Made by a program: the position numbers and the translations under genes | Shown here: one piece after another, positions 1-10,531 of the stretch | Position numbering within the stretch: position 1 is the first letter of the stretch | Layout of the letters: the number at the start of each line of letters is the position of its first letter | The notes under the pieces: model-generated | What the model was told of the DNA's origin: nothing | The model's input: the letters and a program-made list of their open reading frames with translations, nothing else | Databases searched by the model: none | DNA from: Cymodocea nodosa | Taxonomy: Eukaryota; Streptophyta; Magnoliopsida; Alismatales; Cymodoceaceae | Direction: 5' to 3' | Assembly: GCA_036874045.1 (NCBI GenBank) | Contig: CM072345.1 | Coordinates: 14,352,001-14,416,000, forward strand | Length of the DNA: 64,000 nucleotides

Positions 1-5
1 TGGCA

Positions 6-181
6 GGGCAAATGTTTCAATAAACCTGTGAATCTTTACAGAATATTTCTTGATCAGTTTACTAAAACAAAACGATTACCTGCATTTCCACAAGGGCAAT
101 GTTTCAATAAACCTGTGAATCTTTACAGAATATTTCTTTGATCAGTTTACTAAAACAAAACGATTACCTCCATTTCCTCAA
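6..181. repeat. 88-bp tandem duplication, two copies, at left edge
   Basis: Two near-identical copies, about 6-93 and 94-181, share the series gggcaatgtttcaataaacc, cagaatatttc, gatcagtttactaaaac and gattacct. They differ by a few substitutions and one-base indels. The right copy runs into the tRNA-binding-domain exon of the MetRS relic, so the splice donor (minus strand, about 161-168) and the last bases of that exon are present twice. Confidence 0.85.
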
Positions 182-1590
182 GGGCAATGTATTTGACAAG
201 ACCACTAACAACTGTTCTGTTTGATTCTTCACCCACATCGATCTCTTCCACATAGAGAGAATCGGCATCTGGGTGTTTCTTAACTTCCTTAATGAGAACC
301 GCCTTGATGTCAAGTCTTGAAATAGATATTACAAGTACCACAGCCTTTGGCTTTGAATCAATTGCTTTGATTTGCTTCTTTCCAGCCGCATACAACAAAA
401 CAAGCACGACTTCTTGATCAAAAAACGCAATAAAGATAAATGTTCAGCAAGTATATCGTGTTTCTTGATATTAACTATGAATGCCAGTCAATAGCCACTT
501 TCACATTCTAGTTACAAACTTTTCAAAATAGTTAACTACTATGTTATGTATTACGTAATGAAAAATTGATATCATTATTAAACCATCTCTCTCGGACAGT
601 TTGCGGATTAATTTTAGCAATTAAATTTTAGATATTATAACTCCGTAATTTAAATTATAATAATGGTTACCAGACACTTCGACATTCTTCAATACTCCAG
701 CACGTTTGTTTGCTTCAGATTCAGCCTTCACAGTCCTGTCAGCTTGAATTCCAGAAAACTTTTCTCTGAAAAATTCTACTTCTTCATCTTTCTGCAAAAA
801 GAATATGTTGAACCACTTACATGGAATCTCACATTGCCCCAGTCACTAAAACCCCCTATACACCAAGAAATTCCTTGAATAGGGACATTGGGGTCCCAAT
901 TCTGTGCCCAGATGGTAGAATGTACCAGGGTCTTTTTACAAGCTCAATCTCTCCATTCTCATCACTAAGTGTAAATTGTGTTGCAGACAAGTTAAGCTAT
1001 CTCCACCTTTAGAATTAAAAGATTTACGGTTTAGCAACATCCAGAGGAAGGGGAATTTAAATCGGATCTTCATGGATGATGTTTCTGAGAAATAACTCTT
1101 GATGAATTTATCCATGCATATTTATGTGCCTTCTGTCTATGCTATCATCCATGAAGCTAAACAGAGATTTGGCATAGTATGAAAATGGACACAAATGGCA
1201 AGAAACGGAGGTTTGTTAGAAATGCAATTCTCTAGTTTTTCCTATAGTAATGGGAATTCTAAAAACAAGTGATCAGTGTGACCGATATATGGGATTTTAT
1301 GACAGAATTAAAACATCAGCAAAAAAATGATGAATGAAATGTACTCCATTTCCGTTTTTATCATTTGGTTGATGGCAAAATCATGAAGATGGTACTCTTA
1401 CTTGTGAAATATGCAAGGATTACCTTACACTTTGGATCCTTCAGCCCAATGGGATTCAACAGCTTTCCACAATTTTCACGCTGGTCCCCTCGAGCAGATT
1501 CATAATCACAATCCAGTGTAGGGCATACACCCTCCATTGACCAATCAGCCAAAAAGCAGTTGCATGAATCACAACAAAGCTGAAAGTGAA
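150..1590 (-). pseudogene. Methionyl-tRNA synthetase fragment (internally deleted)
   Basis: Minus-strand exon-like blocks match cytosolic plant methionyl-tRNA synthetase. At about 1420-1585 lies the zinc-knuckle region (EGVCPTLDCDYESARGDQ, GKLLNP, LKDPKCKV). At about 838-985 is the linker before the C-terminal domain (SDENGEIE..RPWYILPSGHRIG). At about 670-790 is a helical stretch (DEEVEFFREKFSG). At 168-405 is the EMAP II/Arc1p-like tRNA-binding domain ([29 protein letters not shown]). Functional family members have roughly 400 residues (rest of the catalytic core, KMSKS loop, anticodon-binding domain) between the knuckle and the linker. Here only about 400 bp separate them. One knuckle cysteine is also changed (ENC preceded by R instead of C). 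I therefore call it a pseudogene. Any remaining 3' exons would lie left of the window. The fragment abuts the gypsy relic at its 5' end. Confidence 0.75.
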
Positions 1591-1644
1591 ACTTTCAGAA
1601 GGATAAAAAATCCCACCACATGAGCCAGCAGACGATAAGGAAGA

Positions 1645-3450
1645 AATGATAAAATTTCTGCAGTAATTGAGTGACTTCGGGCAGCTGTTGGGGCTAAATT
1701 TCCTGTGATATTGGCACTCCCCCCTTGTTCTAACTATTGTGACTACACGTCTCCTTCTTTCTTCTCTTCTTCAGTAGCTTCACCTTGCACTAATGCCTTT
1801 AGGCAATCAGTTTGGATTCCCTCACAATCACCTCTGGGTTGGTTGTTTGGATATTTCTTCAAGTGGTCTCTCCTTCCAGAACACTGTCTGCCCCTGATAT
1901 TCAAATTGGCAGTACATCTTCTCAAAGTTCAACACCACATCTCCTCTTTGTCTCAGTTAATGAACTCCAGTGATGACATTACCGTTCCCTAATTGCACCA
2001 CATAAAGGTCTAAATTGATAGTTACTCCTTCAACACGCATTTTTACATTTAGGCAATAACTGTCACATTTAATGAAAGTTCCAGATGCTAATTCCACCCT
2101 TAGACCCTTTTGTACATTAACTGGTATCTTCGATGCTTTCAAAGCTCCTCTATTAATGAGATTATGGGTGCTTCCTAGGTCAATCATAACTGTCGTATCT
2201 CTGCTTACATATTTTCCTTGAAAACAAATAGTATCAAGATGGCTATCACCTGTTAATGCATGCAGTGATATCTACAATGGGGTTCCATCTTCTGCCTCTA
2301 AGGTTTCATCCCCTTCCCCACCTTCTGATTCTGTCCCATGTAGCAGGAATACAATCCGGGCTCGTTCAGGCTGGGCTGTTCCTGAGTTGGCTGTCTACAA
2401 TGTGGCCTTTGGGGTCCCCCGGTCTGGCACTACCCCAGTCCTCCTTTCCCGACTCAACACACCATCCCACTGAGATTGACCATTGGCCTCCAGTGCTGGT
2501 GCACGCCCCTGTCCCTTCCATTAACTTCTTCCAACTTGGCGAACTGCTCTTCCCAAAACATGCTGTTGGCCCTGGTTTCCTCATCCACTTGGATTCCTGC
2601 AATTTCACGAGCGAGATAGCCATTGATAGGTCTGTAGGTTGAAAATAGCGAACGTCGTATTGGATATCTTCATGCAGCCCGCTCAAGAAACAGGTCTCCT
2701 GCGATAGTCCCGAAATATGTGTGGAAAGGGCGGTAAAGTCGCCTAAATAGTCCGCCCGTTTGGTGTAACTAGAGCAATTTCCCCCCCCTGTAGCCCCTCA
2801 CGGGGCTGTCCCCAAAGCAGGCGATCAAACCTTCGATGAACTCTACCCATTCAACTCGTTCCCATCCGCCGGCAAATGCTTTAAACCAGCGTGATGCCAC
2901 TCCCCTGAGATTGATGGAAGCCACCGTGACTCAATCTTCCACTTCAACCTGATGGTACACTAACAGTTTCTCCACGGTATTCTATTCCCCCTTTCTTCCG
3001 GGTCGTCCTCCCTATCCAACGTAGGAAATTCCAGCCTCAGATTGGAAAGGAACCAACCTGTCAGGCAAACTTGGCTCCTGCGCCCGATCTCTTTGTCTCC
3101 TTGGAGAAACATTCCGGGGCTCGACTGCGATGACACATTGGCCGACAAGGAGGCCACCTGCCCCTCGATCAGGGAGATGCGTGCGTCCAACATCGCGTCC
3201 AGGTGCTGGAACATCTCGACCACTGACGGTTCCCTCTCTGGACTATGCTCCACACTGCCGCCCATTTCTCCAGTACCCGGAATCGTCGATTCCCTCACCG
3301 GTTGCTCTGGCTTTGATACCAGAATGAGGCGATACTCCCGGCGAGTTGAGACCGAAATTGAGCTGTGCGCACACCCGATGATGCTTCCGAGGTGGGGCAT
3401 GTTGTTGAAGTATGGGGGTCACTGGTGATGAGGACGTTCCGCGCCAGCCA
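1645..3450 (-). mobile_element. Ty3/gypsy LTR retrotransposon relic (gag-protease)
   Basis: Read on the minus strand from right to left, the blocks follow gypsy gag-pol order. An N-terminal gag region is at about 3450-3000 (open from about 3400 to 2960, with LRLEFPTLDREDD near its end). The gag core at 2686-2366 contains SGLHEDIQYDV and SLVKLQESKW. The aspartic protease region at about 2265-1960 contains GTPLQISLHALTGDSH and then MIDLGSTHNLIN. The catalytic motif is DLG instead of DSG/DTG. A further match (FEKMYCQFEYQGQTVFWKE) is at about 1925-1830. A pre-RT stretch (LPEVTQLLQKF) ends near 1645. Reverse transcriptase, integrase and both LTRs are absent. Stops and frame changes separate every block, so the element is dead. 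Confidence 0.75.
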
Positions 3451-3659
3451 AGGATGGGCAGCTTCGGTGGAGGATCGGCTTTGAAATTTGTCGTCGTTGC
3501 CGACGCCGTCTTTTCAGACACGGCCCGATGGTGGGGTGGCGTTCGGGAGGGAGGGGAAGGGTACGTTGGAGGACGGGGCGGAGGACCTCTGCTCTCTGCT
3601 TTAACGGTACAGGAAACGGTATTGACGTGGAGAATATGGTCTGAGCACCTATGGTGAAC

Positions 3660-4740
3660 TTTAGCGTGGCATCTTTCGCTCCATGTCCCTCATCATTCGT
3701 TTCCCCTTTTTTTCGGTTTTAACCGTGAGAAGCAGTTATTTGTCCTAAAATTCAAAGGAATTTTATTTCTGTTCTTAAATTATTGACAAAATAATATGTT
3801 ATCCTATATTAATATTCCAATAATATTATTAATCGGGCATGATATTTCTGCTGACGCCAATAGTTACTTCGGTGCTGTTGCTTTTTTCTAAATTTTTTTA
3901 GACATGTGGGGACAGACACGCATCTGATTATCGTAATTTATCTTTGTCCTCCTCCTCTACAAAGACGACGATAGAAGAGAAGTTAGGTGCTCACGTTGAG
4001 ATTCGATTGATGCTTATGTTAACGAACCAAACTCCTTCATAATGTTATGTTGGTGTTCACGTCGTTGTTTGTGAGATGAACAATTAAGTTACCGAAGAGC
4101 TCGTTGTTGGCATAGGATGACAATGCCTACATGATAGATATCGAACCATTTGTCACGACGAGCCAAAAAGGACTGTTGGAAAACCGTGATGAGACCTAAC
4201 TTGGCAAGAGGAAGCTTCCATCGATGGTGACGATGATAGTTAGAAGATGTATCTCAATGGCGAGGGAGGTGCATAGAACGAAGTAAGGAAAGAGCTGAAT
4301 GCATGCCACGTGTTTAAAAAATTAATAAAAATGAAAACCAACAGCTAACTAAATACTTAATAGTTTTCCTTATTAATTTTTTATGTTGCATTAATTACCA
4401 TCCACCCCATGGCATTCCATGCTCTGCAATCCTACAAGAACTGTATAAGATACCGTACTGTATCACATACATCTACAAGAACGAAAGTCCCACTTTGATG
4501 GGAATGACGTTAATGCAACAGAGACTTACACGCAATTAAAAATGTAAAAAAGAAGAAGAAGATAATTACTTTCCATTACTTCAATTTTCAAGCAGAAATA
4601 GAGAGTGGCTGGAGATAGCCGTTTATTATTCATCGGTTTAATCTATTCAATGATACACATTAAACTTACTACCGGGTTAATCCTTCACAATTTAATTTCT
4701 TCCGTAAGATAACATTTCCAGCTCCTTCGATGTATGAGTT
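3660..4740. other. Intergenic, AT-rich, no gene recognised
   Basis: This stretch lies between the gypsy relic and the last exon of the RAMP4 gene. It has no long open frame, no splice-consistent coding block and no clear repeat. Positions from about 4600 to 4752 probably include the 3' UTR of the RAMP4 gene. Confidence 0.6.
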
Positions 4741-4752
4741 TTTTTATATGCA

Positions 4753-6450
4753 CTAGGCCATCCCACCGCTGGTAGCCGTCCTGATTATCTGAAACAGAGC
4801 TGCCAGCAACAAAAGAGAATGGAGAATTCGTGAGTCATAGGATTAAAAAGAGAGCAACTCTCAAGTGCCAACTGGATATTCATTAGATCACAGCATCCTG
4901 CACAAATTTTAAAAGATTCTTTTTCTTCAAACGAACAAACAGGCCCATAATGCATATTGCAAGCACACGGCATCTAATAAATGAATTAACTCTACAAATA
5001 TATCAACTATTATTTAAACCAAGGAGACATGCTTAAGGTAGCAGAAATACTAGAGTGGGATCCCTACCCAAGCCTACTTTAAGACGTCTGGGCAGATACC
5101 AACATATCATCAACACATTTCACCTAGATAAGCCTGACCATTCTAGTCCTAAGATGACGAGTAGATAGATGGTAGAACTTGTTTGGAGATAAGAATAATG
5201 GCAAGCACCTTATTCAGAGGAAAAGGTCCTTTGACCACCTTCGTCGTGGACAATATAGATAGATGACGGCACTTTAATGTAATTTTCTTTTTAAAAAGAT
5301 CAATTCAAACTTCCCGTTACAAACAATAATTGTCGGGATGTACTACACAGTAATAAAAATCAAACTCCAGGCCCAAACAATACAACTTTACACAATAACA
5401 TCACAGGAAATTCTATGGTACTCATATCCCTGCAAAAAAATGACCATCTTTTTTTTTAGTTACAAGTGTTAGTTTTTATATTTAAAACTTATCTTTATGT
5501 ATTTAAAAGTCAAGTTTCAAAAATTTTGTCACCTAACAAAATTCTATGGTATCCATAAAAATACCACAGACTATCCCTAATATATCATAAGACAAAAGTA
5601 TTAAATGCATCTAAATTTTCTACAAAAATTTATTATATTTACTAGTACCGATTAAAAAATCAAATTAATGAAAAAAAAAAATCGGCCATCTGAAATAATG
5701 GTGTAAAGACGGCATTTCCTTAATGAATTTGTAATCTTTCAGTTAAACTATCAACTCAAGGATAAAAAGCATTTAGTATAAACTTCAAATAAAGAAAAAG
5801 GACAATATCAAATCCTGGGTAATAATATGGAAAGCATACATGATCCAATGACAACGAATACAAAAAAGCCGAGCAGAATTGGCCCAACAGGGTAGTCAGT
5901 TCCTTTCTTTGTGGTTGAATCGGGAACAAAACCTCTCTTTGTAATATTCTTCTCAAACTTTGCTACCTTCCTGTCAGCAAGGCGCCGTGAGGTCGTCTGT
6001 CCAGCATGCAAAGAAAATTTGGAAAATATCAGTGATAACCAACTTGAAAATCATAACAAGCAATCAGAAAATCAAAAGCACGTGTGAAAAACAAAGATAA
6101 ATTAGCATGTTTCCATCGCAGTAATTAACACCCGATGCATATTAATATCATCAAATCAAATACGAGTCATCAACATCAAGTGCAATGAACATTAAAAGAT
6201 AATAGGATTACCACACCGAATACATCAAAAGAAAATACGCGAGTCATGGGAAACGAAAGAGATCTACAACAATCCGAACATCGAAAAACGCAACATACCC
6301 TATCATCATCAGACAACCAAGATAGGATCTATACCCACAGGAAACAAGATCTAGATCTAAGTCACCAGAGCAGATCTAATTGTTCCGACCAAACGAAAAT
6401 CCATGAGGCCCGAGAAAAACTAGGGATTCGATTTCGGAATCGCTCACCAT
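4753..6450 (-). CDS. RAMP4/SERP-family ER membrane protein
   Basis: Predicted to be a 68-residue tail-anchored protein of the stress-associated ER protein (SERP/RAMP4) family. The family binds the Sec61 translocon and supports membrane-protein stability under ER stress (family knowledge). Exons on the minus strand are 6448-6450 (ATG only, donor GTGAGC), 5840-5996 (acceptor GGACAG) and 4753-4799 (acceptor GGCAG); the frame is open to TAG. The protein begins MTTSRRLADRKVAKFEKNI, has the family's KRG and TKKG..DYPVGP segments, then one hydrophobic helix (about residues 40-58, GFFVFVVIG) and ends TATSGGMA. Length and sequence match plant homologues throughout. Splitting the start codon from the rest by an intron is unusual, but both splice sites are canonical. 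Intron 2 is about 1 kb. No catalytic function is expected. Confidence 0.92.
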
Positions 6451-6553
6451 TCTTTCCTTCTTTGGTTCCGCCCTCAGGTCGCCGACGATACTCCGAGACA
6501 ACCGAAGAAGGCGCGTTTCCGTCGGGTCTCGGACGCGTTCTTGCACCCCCTAC

Positions 6554-6564
6554 CCCTTTTATAC
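6554..6564 (-). promoter_or_regulatory. TATA box of the RAMP4 gene
   Basis: On the minus strand the sequence reads TATAAAAGGGG, about 105 bp upstream of the ATG at 6450. Its position and match are good for a plant core promoter. The region between them (6451-6525) would be the 5' UTR. Confidence 0.65.
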
Positions 6565-6569
6565 CATCC

Positions 6570-7230
6570 CGCGACGGGAGTTGGATGGAAACGGTGAGAA
6601 GCGGTCGACGATTTGTGGCCGTCGGATTGGTTGCGGGCGTCAGATCCTTGACCGGGAGACGGGAGTATGGTTGGGATTATTGGCATGTTTCCGCGGGCTT
6701 TGACGTGGTCTTGGCCAATTGGAAATTTTCTTTTCTTTTATATTTTTGGTAATGGGAAAATAAAAATATGTTTTTTCTGAACATTCATGTAAAAAATGCT
6801 TTTATATATTTTTTTCAGATTTTTTTTTTTCTCGTCACGCGCTTGTTATAATCCAAATCTTATTATAAATTATAAATATTATTATTTCCATCTAATTAAA
6901 TTAAGATAGTTGGTTAAAAATGAGCTGCTAACATGGTGGGCAAGAATTTATCAAGTAGTTGAAATAAATTAATAGGTAGTAACACTCTACAAGAACTAAT
7001 TAATAAGGAAAGGTTTGTGCTAACATGACATGTTATGATAAGAGATGAAGTCATTCTCACTCATTTTAATATTTTGACTTATTGGTGCATATTGAAGATG
7101 AGGGGAAATCGTTTCCCTCGCTGCTACCATATAAAAGTTGATAAAAATTTCATTTTCCATCTCTCCCTTTCTTTTGCATTAGAAAATTTATCATAACTCG
7201 ACCTTGTATCTTCATGTACATTTCTATAAC
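6570..7230. other. Promoter and intergenic DNA
   Basis: A GC-richer upstream part of the RAMP4 promoter (to about 6720) is followed by AT-rich DNA without a recognisable gene or repeat. Confidence 0.5.
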
Positions 7231-7232
7231 TT

Positions 7233-7400
7233 AGCACACATCTCTACAACTTCACACTTGTCACCTGCTATAGCTTCGCACACATTTCTATAACTTCACG
7301 CTTGTTGCCTACCACAGCTTCGCGCCTACCACCTATTATAGCTCGTCTTGTAGCTTCGCACATATCTCCATAGCTTTGTGCCTATCACTTACTAATAATC
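7233..7400. repeat. Degenerate minisatellite, unit about 40 bp
   Basis: About four imperfect units carry variants of cacatttctataacttca followed by cgcttgt, cctaccac and tagcttcg. Successive units begin near 7233, 7270, 7318 and 7360. The block precedes the PIF/Harbinger transposase relic and could be a subterminal repeat of that element, but no terminal inverted repeat was identified. Confidence 0.55.
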
Positions 7401-8089
7401 AGATTCCATCAACATTTCTAATGTTAAAGAGGGAGAAATCATTCCAAGCCTATTTACTATAGATAATGTAGTTAAAAGATTAAGGAAAGGAGCTCAAACA
7501 TATGTTGAATCTACTTAATCTATTGCTAAGTTTGTGAATTGTATTAGTGATGTCATTCAAAAGATTGTAGACCAAGATCAAAAGATATATCAAAATGTAT
7601 ATCTGAAAACTATCTTAAGAAGAGAGATAAAGGAATGTATTCTCCAAATACTTGATTTATCGAAGCTTACAAAGGATAAATAACTATTAGCTATGCAATT
7701 GCTAAAGAATCCAATGAAAATAGTATTTTTTTTAACCTTACATACTAATACATTGTAAGTGAAGTAGTTACGATTTAATTTTCCAAAAGACTGAACCTAT
7801 ATTCATTATTAAAGTTGTGACTACTATGTAGGAAAGATTGATGTTTCTTCTATTTATCATTTTCTAGTTGGACATATGTAATTGACATTTATTTCATTTG
7901 AATTTAACATGTCAAGGTTTATGTTTTGTAGGTTGATGTTAAGTATGTGTGTTAAGTATTTATGTTACTGTTTATGTTATTATTTATACATGTTTAAGTT
8001 AGTTGTTTAAATGTTTATGTTATAATGATGTACTTATGTAATTAGTTGGTATTTAAATGGAGAATGATGAATAACATTTGCAACAGCTA

Positions 8090-9400
8090 TTACAAAGGTG
8101 ACTGTAAAGAAGGAGTAAGTTAGTAATGTTACTTGCACAATTATCGACAACACTTACACATTATATTGCAAATTTCATTCCTCAAATAATAGAATGAATA
8201 TATAATAATAAAGGACAAATTTATATAAGGAGGTTGCTAAATCCTATGATACCTCACCAAACATACAACTATTGAAAAATATATCACATGAGTCAATATG
8301 TATTCATACAATTTTGTGGATTGCTTAAAAAGGAAAGAGTAATAGAAGATAGTTGAAGTATAAGTATAGAATAGAAATTAGCAATTTTTCTATTTACAAT
8401 TGGTCAAAACCAACGATATGGAGTAACAACTGAGTGATTTCATCAATTCTCTTAGACAGTTAGTACATACTTCAATTAGATTGTCAATATTATAATTAGA
8501 TTACATCATATACTTATAGTTAAACCTTCTACATCAACATCAATTAGAATTCAAAATGATCTAAATATCTACCTATATTTTAAGGAAAACTAATCATTAT
8601 ATTATGTTATGTCTTCTAATTCATTACTAGTATTTTTAATGAAATTAACATTGTTAAATTTTGTTAGGATTGCATTGGTGCTATCAATGACACACATGTT
8701 AATGTCATCATTTATGAAGAAGAAAATGCTAGATTCAAAAATTGAAAAGAAAACTTGTCTCAAAATGTATTAGCAACTTGTAATTTTGACATAAAGATCA
8801 CATATATTCTTGTAAGATATGAAAGATTAGTTGTAGATACATGAAATTTACAAGATGCTACTTTTTGACAACATGGGCTAAAAGTCCCACATGGTATGTT
8901 GTTATGTTTGCATTATTTTTAGTTTTTAATATTGAATTATATAAGTTTATAATTGTATTATATTTTGTATAAATAAGTATTATTTAGTCGATGTAGGATT
9001 GTCAAATCACCTTGAATTTATTTCTTGTAATTGAGGTATATGATATCATTTAAGAATTGATTTTCAAATATTATAATTGAGAACTTCAATTACAGACAAC
9101 TCACAACTGAGAAATATAATTAAACATACATTTAGAATAATTAAGCATCGTTTTGTCATTTTACAAAGATACATATCATATTCGTTTAAAATACAAGTGA
9201 AGAAAATTTTAGTATGTTTTCTCTTACATAATTTTATTAAAAGAGCAGATCGTCAAGATTTACTTGAAGATCTTATGGATAAATTAATTAGAGAAAATAT
9301 TGATGATTTGTAAGAAGAATCAGTTATTCATGTTGAAGAAGAAAGTATACATTGTAATACTAATTTGAGTGTAAATTAATGGAAAAGAATAGTTGATGTA
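8090..9400 (+). pseudogene. PIF/Harbinger (HARBI1-like) transposase relic
   Basis: Plus-strand blocks follow plant PIF/Harbinger transposase order. At about 8318-8460 are EDS..SISIE.KLAIFLFTIGQNQRYG and FHQFS (the VEEKLAMFL..VGHN-type region). At about 8671 is DCIGAINDTHV, where family members have AIDGTHV, so the first catalytic aspartate reads N. At about 8755-8850 is QNVLATCNFDIKITYI. From 9099 comes LRNIIKHTFRIIKHRFVILQ, followed by CFLLHNFIKRADRQDLLEDL to 9313. Stop codons and frame changes interrupt the ORF repeatedly; only the last 78 codons (9077-9313) are open. No accompanying Myb-like ORF, TIRs or TSD could be recognised. It is an old inactive copy. Confidence 0.75.
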
Positions 9401-9419
9401 TTGTGTAAACAGATTATGT

Positions 9420-10380
9420 AATTTATATGAGAAAAAAATAATATGTGATTTTTTTTATTTGAGAATTACTTGTAATGAATTATAATTTTTGATGAAAAAG
9501 TTAATATAATTACAACTAAATTCTTCTTAATAGTAATATAAATTGTTAATATATAATACATTATTTATAATTTTGCTTTTCAAATTTAAATATTTTATAT
9601 TTAAAATAAAATATTTAATAATTTAAAAATTCTTAAATAATATATTTCTAGTCATTTCATACAAGTATACAAATATTTTAAAATTCCTATCATTTCCTGA
9701 TGTATACAGACAACTTTTTATTTTTTATTTTTTATCATGTCCTATTATGTCTTGTCCTTTTCATTTTTCACAATTTTTTACATCACTTGTAGTTTCATTT
9801 TTTGACGAAAAATATACATAAATAGACCTTAAATTGTATAGTTGACCTTTTACTTGATAAGAATTAATCAACCAAGTAAAATGCCCCATTCTTGTGTAAG
9901 TCAAGCTGATGTGGTCTTTCACTCCTTTAATTAGAGGACGTCGCTTGAGCCTCAAAAGTCAAACACTCACCATCAAGGAGAAAATTGCTTGTTATGTCAG
10001 AAAATGGGTCTCACAAGGAAATTGTAATTTCCCTACTGTAATCGATTTCACCAAAATAACAGCACGGACCTCGCAATTATTAACCATGACTATACGTCTT
10101 ACACAATCAAATCAATTTATGCAGACTCATCTCATCTTTAAGTTTAATCGAACCAGTCGTAACAGCTGCAAGTGTATCCTTTGGGAAGAAGAACGGCGGC
10201 GGGTGTTTGCCACCGAAAACAGTGAATCGCTGGTGACAAGAAAAAAAAAACGGTGTGTTTAAATAAAGAGCTACCATTCTTGACACTAATAAATGTTAGA
10301 AACTTGTTATCACTTCAAAGAAGAAGGAAGGCAAAAACAAGGGGCGTGAAATAACAGAAATGGATCACGCTTGGTTAAAT
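9420..10380. other. Intergenic, no gene recognised
   Basis: A very AT-rich block (9420-9750) is followed by ordinary spacer. Short open frames at 9761-9955 and 9909-10262 show no family features. The right end probably contains the 3' UTR of the OBERON gene. Confidence 0.5.
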
Positions 10381-10531
10381 TGAAATTAAACTAAGGACCA
10401 AGATTATCTTTCATCAATACATAATCCACTGATATTTGATGATCATTGGTAGAAGTTTGTCGGAAGATGACTTGGTACAGAGGAATTGTAAAGCGATCCG
10501 CTAGCAACAGTAAAGCTACAACAGATGTCTC

